The translations under genes and the position numbers were made by a program. This document shows positions 5,023 through 11,512 of a stretch of DNA of 56,565 nucleotides, piece by piece. The notes under the pieces are model-generated. The model was not told the DNA's origin. It ran no database searches and saw nothing but the letters and a program-made list of their open reading frames with translations. Source of the stretch: a virus; the IMG/VR virus record IMGVR_UViG_3300043788_000176, positions 1-56,565 of that record. One strand, written 5' to 3'. Every line of letters starts with the position of its first letter. The first letter of the stretch is position 1.

Positions 5023-5098
5023 GCCCTCGTAGCTCAAAGGTAGAGCATTCGGTTGATAACCGTACCCCCGCCCTGGTCAGTACAGGGCGGGGGTACCA
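5023..5098 (+). tRNA. tRNA-Ile (GAT) with competing 3' hairpin
   Basis: Acceptor GCCCTCG/CGGGGGT (two wobble pairs), A73, CCA; canonical D-arm; anticodon loop TTGATAA; T-stem CCCTG/CAGGG with aberrant loop GTCAGTA. The variable region and 3' acceptor strand can also form a 14-bp perfect hairpin (from GTACCCCC to GGGGGTAC), which would compete with tRNA folding. Confidence 0.75.
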
Positions 5099-5113
5099 GA
5101 ACAGGAGACGGCG

Positions 5114-5359
5114 ATGACATGGAACCACCGCGTGATGCGGATGGACTATCCCGACGAGACCCAATTCGAGATTCATGAGGTCCACTACGATACCCCTGAT
5201 GGTCCGCCGCGTTCCTACACCAAGCGCGCGGTCGGCGTCGTCGCTGAAGACCTCGCAGGATTGGAATGGACGCTCAAGGCGATGCTGTCGGCGCTTGAAA
5301 AGCCTGTGCTGACACCAGGCGATTTCCCCGATGGAGGCAAATCGTGCCCTACTTCATGA
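5114..5359 (+). CDS. Conserved small protein of unknown function
   Basis: An 81-residue protein with AGGAGA seven bases before ATG. The N-terminal part (WNHRVMRMDYPDETQFEIHEVHYDT) matches a widespread family of short bacterial and phage proteins that I recognise by pattern (W-N-x-R-V, I-H-E-V-x-Y) but whose function is unknown. Its 3' end overlaps a very short downstream gene. Confidence 0.65.
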   Translation: MTWNHRVMRMDYPDETQFEIHEVHYDTPDGPPRSYTKRAVGVVAEDLAGLEWTLKAMLSALEKPVLTPGDFPDGGKSCPTS

Positions 5360-5409
5360 TCAACATTGAATCTTGGCCAAAAGAGGATTGGTTTGCCAGA
5401 TTGAGTTGA
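5344..5409 (+). CDS. Very short overlapping gene (21 residues)
   Basis: A GTG at 5344 sits six bases after GGAGG and opens a frame encoding VPYFMINIESWPKEDWFARL plus S, ending in TGA one base before tRNA-Lys(CTT). The strong ribosome-binding site and the fit against the tRNA argue that it is real; length and lack of known relatives argue caution. It overlaps the end of the gene at 5114. Confidence 0.4.
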   Translation: MPYFMINIESWPKEDWFARLS

Positions 5410-5483
5410 GGGGGTATAGCTCAGAGGGAGAGCAGTCGGCCCTTAACCGATCGATCAGGGTTCGAGCCCCTGTGCCCCTACCA
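5410..5483 (+). tRNA. tRNA-Lys (CTT) with C33
   Basis: Acceptor GGGGGTA/TGCCCCT, A73, CCA; D-arm GCTC/GAGC; anticodon stem GTCGG/CCGAT with loop CCCTTAA, so anticodon CTT and C at position 33; T-loop TTCGAGC. Confidence 0.88.
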
Positions 5484-5501
5484 ACTGAAAGGATATAGCC
5501 G

Positions 5502-5732
5502 ATGGCTTGGCGGCTTCTGGTTTACAGCGCAGAGACTGACCGACTGACAGCGTCGCTGGACATTCCAGAGTTGTTCTCGCCCGATGTCGAATTCCTTGCT
5601 GAGGTAAAACCGGAGGATGATGGGTTGGGCGAATACCCGCTAGGCGCGCATCAGGCGCGGATCATAGCCGAACGCGCTGGTCTGATTTTGCCAGTTGCCG
5701 AATCGGCCTATTCGGTCGAACTAATTGTCTAG
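5502..5732 (+). CDS. Conserved-looking small protein
   Basis: A 76-residue protein with AAAGGA about nine bases before ATG. It is acidic, with a core LAEVKPEDDGLGEYPL that recalls short hypothetical proteins of phages and proteobacteria. There is no enzymatic motif. It lies between tRNA-Lys(CTT) and tRNA-Asp and ends in TAG one base before tRNA-Asp. Confidence 0.6.
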   Translation: MAWRLLVYSAETDRLTASLDIPELFSPDVEFLAEVKPEDDGLGEYPLGAHQARIIAERAGLILPVAESAYSVELIV

Positions 5733-5733
5733 T

Positions 5734-5807
5734 GGGCGTGTCTTCCAACGACAGGAAAGTCGGTTGTCTCCCGGCAAATCGGGGTTTGACTCCCCGCACG
5801 CTCGCCA
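5734..5807 (+). tRNA. tRNA-Asp (GTC)
   Basis: Acceptor GGGCGTG/CACGCTC, G73, CCA; anticodon arm GTCGG-TTGTCTC-CCGGC; T-stem CGGGG/CCCCG with loop TTTGACT (C56 changed to T). Confidence 0.88.
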
Positions 5808-5855
5808 GGTTTCCTAGTTGCATTTGTAGGGTAGGCCCACTAAGTTGCTACCCTA

Positions 5856-6389
5856 ATGGGATGGAAGCCAATTGATCTCAATACGGTGCCGATCCGCAGC
5901 CGCGGAGTTTATTTGGATGCCTATGTTCCAGAACATCCTTTTGCGGATCGGCGCGGGCGCGTGCTTCTCCATAGGCTGATTGTTGAAAACAAGGTCGGCC
6001 GTTACCTAACGGCCGCAGAGATAGTTCATCATGATAATGAGAACCCGAGAGATAATGATCCAGATAATCTTTTGATAAAATCCGCACAGGAGCATTCGGC
6101 GCATCATCATCCAAGAGTGAAACGCGTAGAGCTTAAGTGCCTGAATTGTGGATCATCAGTATATAGAAGGCCAAAGCAGATAAAAAACGAGAATGTATTT
6201 TGTGACCGGCGTTGTCGCGGTTTATACAGTCTTGGCCATGCCTTTGGCGGATGCGCGCCGCGCGAGCGCAAGACCCCGCATGGCTCTGCTGGTGACTATC
6301 GTGCTGGCTGTAGATGCGATCTCTGTAAAGCATCTCACGCAAGAAAGATGAGAGAGCGGAGATTGAGACTAAAACGGAGGCTAGGGTAA
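5856..6389 (+). CDS. HNH endonuclease with C-terminal zinc ribbon
   Basis: A 177-residue protein. The HNH core spans about residues 38-82: LLHRLIVENKVG with H39, IVHHDNENP with H58 and H59, then the NLL…H stretch. After it come cysteines 95/98 and 116/120 (zinc ribbon) and a basic tail with a CRCDLC motif that probably binds DNA. It is AT-richer than its surroundings. A TAGGGTA repeat occurs at 5827 just upstream and again at 6382, inside the start of tRNA-Pro, where the gene ends. This parallels the HNH gene at 3738. Confidence 0.85.
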   Translation: MGWKPIDLNTVPIRSRGVYLDAYVPEHPFADRRGRVLLHRLIVENKVGRYLTAAEIVHHDNENPRDNDPDNLLIKSAQEHSAHHHPRVKRVELKCLNCGSSVYRRPKQIKNENVFCDRRCRGLYSLGHAFGGCAPRERKTPHGSAGDYRAGCRCDLCKASHARKMRERRLRLKRRLG

Positions 6390-6449
6390 CGGTAACCCGC
6401 TCGCTTTGGGGGCGAGAGAATCTCGGTTCGAACCCGAGGCTTCCGACCA
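6375..6449 (+). tRNA. tRNA-Pro (TGG)
   Basis: Acceptor CGGAGGC/GCTTCCG, A73, CCA; anticodon arm CTCGC-TTTGGGG-GCGAG; T-arm CTCGG-TTCGAAC-CCGAG. The last 15 bases of the HNH gene form its 5' end. Confidence 0.94.
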
Positions 6450-6511
6450 GCTTTTCCTCTTTACAACCGCCGTTAGTTATCCTAACATGGCTTATCTGAG
6501 AGGGACGCAAT

Positions 6512-7183
6512 ATGACCATGGAAGTAAGTTTGCGACGGGCGTCGCAGATCATCAACGCGATTCAGAGGCGCATTGAGCCGCCACGTGAGGAGCCAGAGGA
6601 AGACTCGTATGGTCGTCGTCGGCGCCGCCACGCCAAGAGCGTAAATCCATTGGCGGCGGTCGTGTCGGTTGATGTTGACACGACGGTTGCGGCGGGGGTG
6701 CTCGCGCGCCGCGACGAGTTGCGCCGCAAAATGGAGGCGACTTGGCGGCTGATGGAAGTGCTGACGGCACTGCGTAATGCGGTCGGTGCCGCCAATCATC
6801 AGTATGGCATCGCGAGTCTTGTGACATCGCGCGCTGGCTTGCTTCGCAAGCAGCAAATCCTCGACGGCATGATCAAGGAACTGGCTGCGGCTGGCACTCT
6901 CGACGAGAACGAGTTGGAGAGGAAACTGGACGCGTTGCGTGATCGGATCGCCGCTATGGCGGCTCGTCCATCATCGCGCTATGGCGAACCGGAAACGCCC
7001 GCCGACAAACTGTCGGTGCCGTTGCTGACGGTTGCCGATCATCGGGAACTACAGCGCGACTTGCTGGCGGCCAATCGCCGCTTGGTCGAGATTGACGACC
7101 AGTTGTCTGCCAAGAATGCGAGCAACAAGATCGCGATCGACGGCGGCGATGTCGAGGTGTTGGAAGCGGAGGGCATCATCTGA
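6512..7183 (+). CDS. Coiled-coil protein of unknown function
   Basis: A 223-residue protein, GAGGGA about seven bases upstream of ATG. It is strongly helical, with heptad-like stretches near residues 60-120 (ARRDELRRKMEATWRLMEVL) and 175-205 (HRELQRDLLAANRRLVEIDDQL), separated by a basic RRRRR segment and a proline-containing linker. The organisation vaguely resembles DIP1984-type proteins (repeated helical hairpins, unknown function), but I am not confident of that. No enzymatic motif is visible. Confidence 0.6.
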   Translation: MTMEVSLRRASQIINAIQRRIEPPREEPEEDSYGRRRRRHAKSVNPLAAVVSVDVDTTVAAGVLARRDELRRKMEATWRLMEVLTALRNAVGAANHQYGIASLVTSRAGLLRKQQILDGMIKELAAAGTLDENELERKLDALRDRIAAMAARPSSRYGEPETPADKLSVPLLTVADHRELQRDLLAANRRLVEIDDQLSAKNASNKIAIDGGDVEVLEAEGII

Positions 7184-7429
7184 GATCGGGGGTTCGCCCC
7201 TGATGGGCGGGCGGGTGAGTGAGTAGAGAAGCGGGCAAAATCTTCAACTCCGGGGTCGCCCACCGATCGTGTCTTTGGTAACCGCGCCGGTTTCCGTTAC
7301 GACGGACGATGACGTGGTAATCCGGGCACACCGGGCGTGCTGGTTGATGGTTGCTGATTGCTGTTTGATCCGTCCGATTCTCTGTTCCTCCCCGCCCGTT
7401 TCCCTTGCCGGATAAAGGATGTCGGTAAA
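7184..7429. other. Intergenic region with hairpins, no gene seen
   Basis: About 245 bases without a convincing gene. A GGGG-TTCG-CCCC hairpin flanked by ATC/GAT follows the upstream stop and could end transcription, although no T-run follows it. Other short inverted repeats are GTAAC/GTTAC and GCAC-ACCGGGC-GTGC. A segment near 7203-7262 starts and ends like an acceptor stem (GGGCG/CGCCC) but has no T-arm. Confidence 0.4.
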
Positions 7430-7687
7430 ATGGAAAGAACACTCACACTATCAGTGATGCCAGTAGGCACGCCTGTGTGGCTGATGACCACGAATTGGCA
7501 GATCCGTGCCACCTTCATCAAGAAAATCACGATCGCGGTGGAAAGTGAGTGGGGCGCTCCCATGATCACCTATGACACCTGTCACGATGATTTTTGGGGT
7601 CAGCATGCCCAGGTAGGTCAGACCATTTTCCTCAGTGAGGATGATGCCCGCGAGGAGGTTGATCGACGGAAGAAGTTGGGCCGCTAG
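7430..7687 (+). CDS. Small protein of unknown function
   Basis: An 85-residue protein starting at ATG 7430 behind AAAGGA; a longer frame upstream has no ribosome-binding site. It looks beta-rich at the N-terminus (LTLSVMPVGTPVWLMTTNW), with an acidic-basic C-terminus. It ends in TAG followed directly by another TAG, and the stop lies within the first ten bases of tRNA-Val. No family is recognised. Confidence 0.55.
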   Translation: MERTLTLSVMPVGTPVWLMTTNWQIRATFIKKITIAVESEWGAPMITYDTCHDDFWGQHAQVGQTIFLSEDDAREEVDRRKKLGR

Positions 7688-7753
7688 TAGACCGGCTTAG
7701 AACGGCGCGCCTACACCGCGCAGAACGGGGTTCGACTCCTCGGCGGCCTACCA
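7678..7753 (+). tRNA. tRNA-Val (TAC) with C33
   Basis: Acceptor GGGCCGC/GCGGCCT (G1-U72), A73, CCA; anticodon stem GCGCG/CGCGC with loop CCTACAC (C33); T-loop TTCGACT. Confidence 0.88.
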
Positions 7754-7787
7754 ATCGCACACGGCTTGCGTTGGCGGCGGCAATGCT

Positions 7788-8147
7788 ATGACAGAACTTG
7801 AGGCGTGTACCTATGCTGCCGATCTTCTCAAAAGAGTTGGGTTCGAGCATCGGTACACCTCGATGCAGAGCGAGGCGTGTTACTATGGGCTGCCGGGGCG
7901 ACGCGAAGTCGTCAGAATTGCAGGACATCGATACGGTGGTGCCGAATACGGGTTGGCCCCTGTTGTCACATGCCTGACAATCACCGCGAGCAAGGAATGG
8001 TCGGAGGTACAAATCTGTAATCTGACCGCCAGCGCTATCGGCAGTTATTTGCTTCGGTGCGCGGGGATCATGCCCCTTAGCGCTAAAGAGCGCGCCCGTC
8101 GGCAACATCGCGCGCGGCTAACCCAGAAGGAGGTTCCGATGACGTGA
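7788..8147 (+). CDS. Small protein of unknown function
   Basis: A 119-residue protein starting at ATG 7788 without a strong ribosome-binding site. The first half could be a small alpha/beta domain (ACTYAADLLKRVGFEHRYTS…SEACYYGL), and the C-terminus is basic (KERARRQHRARL), suggesting nucleic-acid contact. No motif or family is recognised. It lies between tRNA-Val and the gene at 8170 on the same strand. Confidence 0.5.
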   Translation: MTELEACTYAADLLKRVGFEHRYTSMQSEACYYGLPGRREVVRIAGHRYGGAEYGLAPVVTCLTITASKEWSEVQICNLTASAIGSYLLRCAGIMPLSAKERARRQHRARLTQKEVPMT

Positions 8148-8169
8148 CGCTCAACATCGGAGGTAAATC

Positions 8170-8868
8170 ATGCGCTACGACATGCACGAGGTCGTCATCG
8201 AGCGACCTCGTACTGGCGGCGTGTATCGCTACCGCAACATCCGTTCGCGGACTAAATTGGAGGATTGGCCAGACAAGCAGGGGATGAGCCGTCCCTACCC
8301 TGAGCACAAGGAGTTTTCCGATCTGCTCGGACCGTTGCGGAGATTTTTAGTCAGACAGGTCGGTCGGACGTGGAACGATGTCTACTCCGAAATCCGGCAG
8401 CGGATCAGCCCGCGCTCGACGGTGCAAATCCACATTCTCGGGCACCTCGATGGCATGGTTTCGACCAAGCTGATCGAGCGCGGTGGCAAACTTTTTGTGT
8501 TCGGTCCGTACTGGGTCCACGAGGTATTTCCTGGCGATCTCTACGTCAATCCGCGCACCGGCATTTTGTGTCGGATGCCGGAACGGCGGCGCTATCCAAG
8601 ACCGACCCCACCGACCGATGTCGTGGTTCTAGCTCCAGAGAGCGAGCTGCGTTTGGTCAATGGGATTTGGTACTGGGCGGTGTTCGCCGGCGTGCCAGCG
8701 CCTTCTGTTGATGCCGAGGGTCGGACGATTCGCAGCATCGCGGTCGATTGCTTTACGGGCAAGGAAAGCCCCTATCCGGGGCGCTATCGGATCGGCAAGC
8801 GGCAAGCCAACCACGCCGATCTCAAACGCCACGGTCTCGAAAACAACGACGCGTTACGCTTCCGGTGA
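8170..8868 (+). CDS. Conserved protein of unknown function
   Basis: A 232-residue protein with GGAGG six bases before ATG. The N-terminal half follows a pattern I recognise from hypothetical proteins in phages, cyanobacteria and planctomycetes: VIERPR-x-GG, LGPLRRFLVRQVGRTWNDVY, STVQIHILGHLD. The role is unknown. The basic helix LRRFLVRQVGR suggests nucleic-acid binding, which is inference only. The gene ends 21 bases inside tRNA-Glu(TTC). Confidence 0.7.
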   Translation: MRYDMHEVVIERPRTGGVYRYRNIRSRTKLEDWPDKQGMSRPYPEHKEFSDLLGPLRRFLVRQVGRTWNDVYSEIRQRISPRSTVQIHILGHLDGMVSTKLIERGGKLFVFGPYWVHEVFPGDLYVNPRTGILCRMPERRRYPRPTPPTDVVVLAPESELRLVNGIWYWAVFAGVPAPSVDAEGRTIRSIAVDCFTGKESPYPGRYRIGKRQANHADLKRHGLENNDALRFR

Positions 8869-8923
8869 GGCGCCCCGTCTTTCAAGCGGGAGAGGCTCGG
8901 TTCGACTCCGGCACGCGTCACCA
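8848..8923 (+). tRNA. tRNA-Glu (TTC)
   Basis: Acceptor GACGCGT/ACGCGTC, A73, CCA; anticodon arm CCCGT-CTTTCAA-GCGGG; T-loop TTCGACT. Confidence 0.94.
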
Positions 8924-8943
8924 AACCAAGCAGGAGGACGACG

Positions 8944-9255
8944 ATGCCCATCTCTCGACCACCACCAGTGTCGGATGTGCCCGAGGCTGAAATCACCCAC
9001 TGGCAAATACGACAGTTGGAAAATGGCGATCGGCATCTCGTTGGCGTCGTCCAGAACAGCGGTCACGATGGTCGGGTGTCTTCGAAGATCATGATGATCG
9101 GCGAGCGCATCGTGACCACGCGGAGTGGGCGCAGATATTTTCTGCGTGGGCAACCGGGGACTGCTCCGGTTGCCGAATACGTCTGGCAAATGTGGTGCCG
9201 ATACAACGGGGTTGACCCCGAGACGACGGTTGACGTGACCAAAGATTTTTCTTGA
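8944..9255 (+). CDS. Small conserved-looking protein
   Basis: A 103-residue protein, AGGAGG nine bases before ATG. The centre (HWQIRQLENGDRHLVGVVQNSGHDGRVSS then IVTTRSGRRYFLRG) looks like a small beta-barrel. I have the impression of a recurrent short family in proteobacteria, without known function. The final codons overlap the -35 element of the strong promoter that drives the Y-RNA-like genes downstream. Confidence 0.6.
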   Translation: MPISRPPPVSDVPEAEITHWQIRQLENGDRHLVGVVQNSGHDGRVSSKIMMIGERIVTTRSGRRYFLRGQPGTAPVAEYVWQMWCRYNGVDPETTVDVTKDFS

Positions 9256-9281
9256 CACCATAGGTCAGGGCGTCCTATATT
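9252..9281 (+). promoter_or_regulatory. Near-consensus sigma70-type promoter
   Basis: TTGACA at 9252-9257 and TATATT at 9276-9281 with an 18-base spacer. It points at the first Y-RNA-like unit, which begins 11 bases after the -10 box, so transcription would start almost at the RNA's 5' end. It is one of the best sigma70-like promoters I see in the window. Confidence 0.78.
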
Positions 9282-9291
9282 CCCCTCACAA

Positions 9292-9378
9292 GATCGGCGG
9301 CGTAGGGTAACGGTTACTTCGTTGCTGTGAACGACGATGGGCTTCGGTCCAGTTCCCGTTCCCGCCTGTTCCCCGATC
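9292..9378 (+). ncRNA. Y-RNA-like gene, unit 1
   Basis: Closing stem GATCGG 9292-9297/CCGATC 9373-9378. Inside it, a conserved 5' strand CGGCGTAGGG-TA-ACGG faces CCGT-T-CCCGCC, then the conserved TACTTCG. The 3' strand ends GCCTGTTCC. The same framework recurs in the two following units with compensatory base changes. The loop holds a small TCGTT/AACGA hairpin rather than a full tRNA-like domain. Three such RNAs directly upstream of a Ro60-family gene strongly suggest Y RNAs (YrlA-type). Confidence 0.7.
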
Positions 9379-9396
9379 GCGTGAAATAGAGGTTTT

Positions 9397-9503
9397 GACC
9401 GGCGGCGTTAGGCAACGGCTACTTCGAGTTCGACTCTCGATATCCCCGCCACCCTATGGGGATAGGGCTTCAGGGCCTTTCCGTTTCCGCTTGTTCCCCG
9501 GTC
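9397..9503 (+). ncRNA. Y-RNA-like gene, unit 2
   Basis: Closing stem GACCGG 9397-9402/CCGGTC 9498-9503 differs from unit 1 by a compensatory pair change. The conserved CGGCGT-AGG…ACGG and TACTTCG strands and the 3' strand TTTCCGCTTGTTCC are present. The insert holds a T-arm-like hairpin (CGAG-TTCGACT-CTCG) and a TATCCCC/GGGGATA stem, i.e. a partial tRNA mimic. Confidence 0.65.
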
Positions 9504-9518
9504 GCAGTTCTAGTGGAC

Positions 9519-9649
9519 GGCAGACGGCGTAGGGCAGAGGTACTTCGTAGCTCAACTGGTAGAGCATCAGTCTATCAACTGACGGTAGTTGGTTCGAATC
9601 CAACCGACCCCGCAAGGGGTTAGCTCCTCTTCCCGCTTATTCCTCTGCC
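9519..9649 (+). ncRNA. Y-RNA-like gene, unit 3 with full tRNA-like domain
   Basis: Closing stem GGCAGA 9519-9524/TCTGCC 9644-9649, inner stem GGGC-AGAGG/CCTCT-TCCC, conserved CGGCGTAGGG and TACTTCG, and 3' GCTTATTCC. Between them lies a tRNA core: D-arm GCTCAACTGGTAGAGC, anticodon-like arm TCAGT-CTATCAA-ACTGA, and T-arm GTTGG-TTCGAAT-CCAAC. There is no proper acceptor stem (only TCG/CGA pairs) and no CCA. A tRNA mimic grafted on a Ro-binding stem is the hallmark of bacterial YrlA RNAs. Confidence 0.75.
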
Positions 9650-9693
9650 GCCTATTCCTGCGATCGGTTCCTTTCAACAGAGGAGTAGGTCGT

Positions 9694-11097
9694 ATGGCAC
9701 GATTGAACGTCGCGGCCCGGAAGCCGCAAACTCCACCACAGGCTACCAATCCAATCTATCCGTCGAATGTCCAGCGTACCCATGAGGGTGCGCCTGCGGC
9801 AGAGATTCCGGTCGAACTCCAACTGCGTCGCGCTGTGTGTTCCTGCCTGTTGTGGGAGGACACCCACTACGAGAGCGGCAAGGACATCGGCGACCGCATT
9901 GTCGAACTCGTCGGCAAGGTGCCGGTGGGAGTCGCGACCAACTTGGCGATGGACGCCCGCAGTCATTTCCATTTGCGGCATGCGCCGCTGCTGGTCATGG
10001 CGGCTGTCGCGGCGCCGGGTCGAGGCGGTTCACGGATGATCGGCGAGGCGCTGGCGAACGTGATCCAGCGGCCTGACGAATTGACCGAATTCCTGGCGAT
10101 CTATGCCAAGGTCTACGGCGTGCCGCCAAATGCTGTCCGCAAGCGGCTGTCGGCACAGGTCAAGAAGGGTATCGCAGCGGCGTTCGGCAAGTTCGATCGC
10201 TATCAGCTCGGCAAGTATTTCTCGCCCTCTGGTGAGAAGGGTCAGCCGATCCGCGCCCGCGATGCGATGTTCTTGACGCACCCAAAGCCGCTCGACGAAG
10301 AGCAGGCCGCTCATTGGAAGCAGCTTGTCGCCAAAAAGATCGTCGAGGAGGGTGGGGCTGACACTTGGGAAACCAAGCTGTCGAGCGGCAAGGACAAGAA
10401 GGAGACCTTCGAAGAGCAGTTGCGTGCTGGGAAGCTCGGCTATCTCGCCCTATTGCGCAATCTGCGCAACATGACGCAGGCGGGGGTTGATGAAACCCTG
10501 ATTGCCGACGCAATCGTCGGTCGTCGTGGGGCTCGCCGGGTGTTGCCATTCCGCTATGTCACGGCGGCGCGCGCTTGCCCGCAGATGGCAAAGCCGCTTG
10601 ATCAAGCACTGCAGCAAGCGATTCTTGATCTTCCGGTATTGCCGGGCCGCACCGTGGTGCTGGTCGATGTCTCAGGTTCGATGGACGCGCCAATCTCAGG
10701 CAAGTCCGAACTGAACCGCATTGACGTGGCGGCGACATTGGGAGCGATCGTGCCTGGCGACTGTCAGACATTCTCGTTCTCGCACTCGGTAGTTGCAGTT
10801 GGCCAGCCGCGCGGTCTCTCTGGCATCGAGGCGATCAAGCGCAGCCAGCAGCACGGCGGAACGTATCTCGGTCAGGCTGTCGATTTCGTGAACAGGATTG
10901 ATCATGATCGGCTCATCGTGATCACCGATGAACAGAGTCATGACCACGTGCCGGCACCGAAGGCGAGCAAGGCTTACATCATCAACGTCGCCTCATATCG
11001 AAACGGCGTCGGCTATGGCGATCGGTGGATTCATCTGGATGGATTCTCCGAGCAGACACTCCGCTTCATTGCTGAGTTCGAGAAAATCCTGAATTGA
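9694..11097 (+). CDS. rsr: Ro60/Rsr (TROVE plus vWA) RNA-binding protein
   Basis: A 467-residue protein with AGAGGAG upstream of ATG. Residues about 30-310 are a TROVE/Ro HEAT-repeat ring (RHAPLLVMAAVA, VLPFRYVTAARACP). Residues about 315-467 are a von Willebrand A fold with the metal site DVSGSMD (D325, S327, S329) and a later TD motif. Bacterial Rsr binds Y RNA on its outer surface and threads misfolded RNA ends through its ring, often with the exonuclease PNPase. Here it follows three Y-RNA-like genes under one promoter and sits inside a tRNA array, so a role in tRNA or RNA quality control during infection is likely. It is slightly shorter than the roughly 500-residue bacterial members. 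Confidence 0.92.
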   Translation: MARLNVAARKPQTPPQATNPIYPSNVQRTHEGAPAAEIPVELQLRRAVCSCLLWEDTHYESGKDIGDRIVELVGKVPVGVATNLAMDARSHFHLRHAPLLVMAAVAAPGRGGSRMIGEALANVIQRPDELTEFLAIYAKVYGVPPNAVRKRLSAQVKKGIAAAFGKFDRYQLGKYFSPSGEKGQPIRARDAMFLTHPKPLDEEQAAHWKQLVAKKIVEEGGADTWETKLSSGKDKKETFEEQLRAGKLGYLALLRNLRNMTQAGVDETLIADAIVGRRGARRVLPFRYVTAARACPQMAKPLDQALQQAILDLPVLPGRTVVLVDVSGSMDAPISGKSELNRIDVAATLGAIVPGDCQTFSFSHSVVAVGQPRGLSGIEAIKRSQQHGGTYLGQAVDFVNRIDHDRLIVITDEQSHDHVPAPKASKAYIINVASYRNGVGYGDRWIHLDGFSEQTLRFIAEFEKILN

Positions 11098-11300
11098 CCC
11101 CTGACGATCTCCGGGAGGCTGGGCTCTATCTCTATGGTTGGGGATGGCAGACCCGGCTTTCCGAGACGCTTGGTGTCGCGGATCGCACCGTGCGGCGATG
11201 GGCGTCGGGTGCCGTCGAGGTTCCCGGTCCAGCGCGGTGCGCGATTCACTGCCTCGTCGAGAGCAAAAAGTTACGCATGGCCACGTCGTCAACTGGATAG
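11094..11300 (+). CDS. Small helix-turn-helix regulator
   Basis: A 68-residue protein whose TTG start overlaps the rsr stop (TTGA), so it is probably translationally coupled. Residues 17-37 (WQTRLSETLGVADRTVRRW) form a clear helix-turn-helix of the type common in short phage and proteobacterial regulators. It may control the rsr/Y-RNA operon or the following tRNA block. Its TAG stop lies 22 bases inside tRNA-Arg(ACG). Confidence 0.72.
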   Translation: MTPDDLREAGLYLYGWGWQTRLSETLGVADRTVRRWASGAVEVPGPARCAIHCLVESKKLRMATSSTG

Positions 11301-11356
11301 ACACCGAGATTACGAATCTCGCATTAGTGTGGGTTCGAATCCCACCGTGGCCTCCA
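11279..11356 (+). tRNA. tRNA-Arg (ACG)
   Basis: Acceptor GGCCACG/CGTGGCC, T73, CCA; anticodon arm CGAGA-TTACGAA-TCTCG; T-loop TTCGAAT. Confidence 0.95.
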
Positions 11357-11364
11357 TACTCTAC

Positions 11365-11436
11365 GGCCCGCTACCTTGGACGGTGCCTCGGTCTTCTAAT
11401 CCGAGTGAGAGGGTTCGAATCCTTCGCGGGTCACCA
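11365..11436 (+). tRNA. tRNA-Arg (TCT)
   Basis: Acceptor GGCCCGC/GCGGGTC, A73, CCA; anticodon loop CTTCTAA on a TCGGT/TCCGA stem with one mismatch; T-loop TTCGAAT. Confidence 0.9.
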
Positions 11437-11438
11437 CT

Positions 11439-11510
11439 GCGCTCGCCAGCGGATCTGGCGTCTGGCCTCCGAAGCCGGAATGCGGGGTCCGACTCCCCGC
11501 GGGCGCGCCA
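11439..11510 (+). tRNA. tRNA-Arg (CCG)
   Basis: Acceptor GCGCTCG/CGGGCGC, G73, CCA; anticodon arm CTGGC-CTCCGAA-GCCGG; T-arm CGGGG-TCCGACT-CCCCG. Confidence 0.92.
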
Positions 11511-11512
11511 GA

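Noticed and set aside
7203-7262. Possible tRNA (GGGCG…CGCCC ACC)
   Set aside because: No T-arm and no seven-bp acceptor, and only 60 bases long; described as part of the intergenic region instead.
9519-9649. Unit 3 as an ordinary tRNA-Asp (anticodon ATC) or a tmRNA
   Set aside because: It has no acceptor stem and no CCA, and its flanks match the two neighbouring Y-RNA-like units; there is no tmRNA tag frame.
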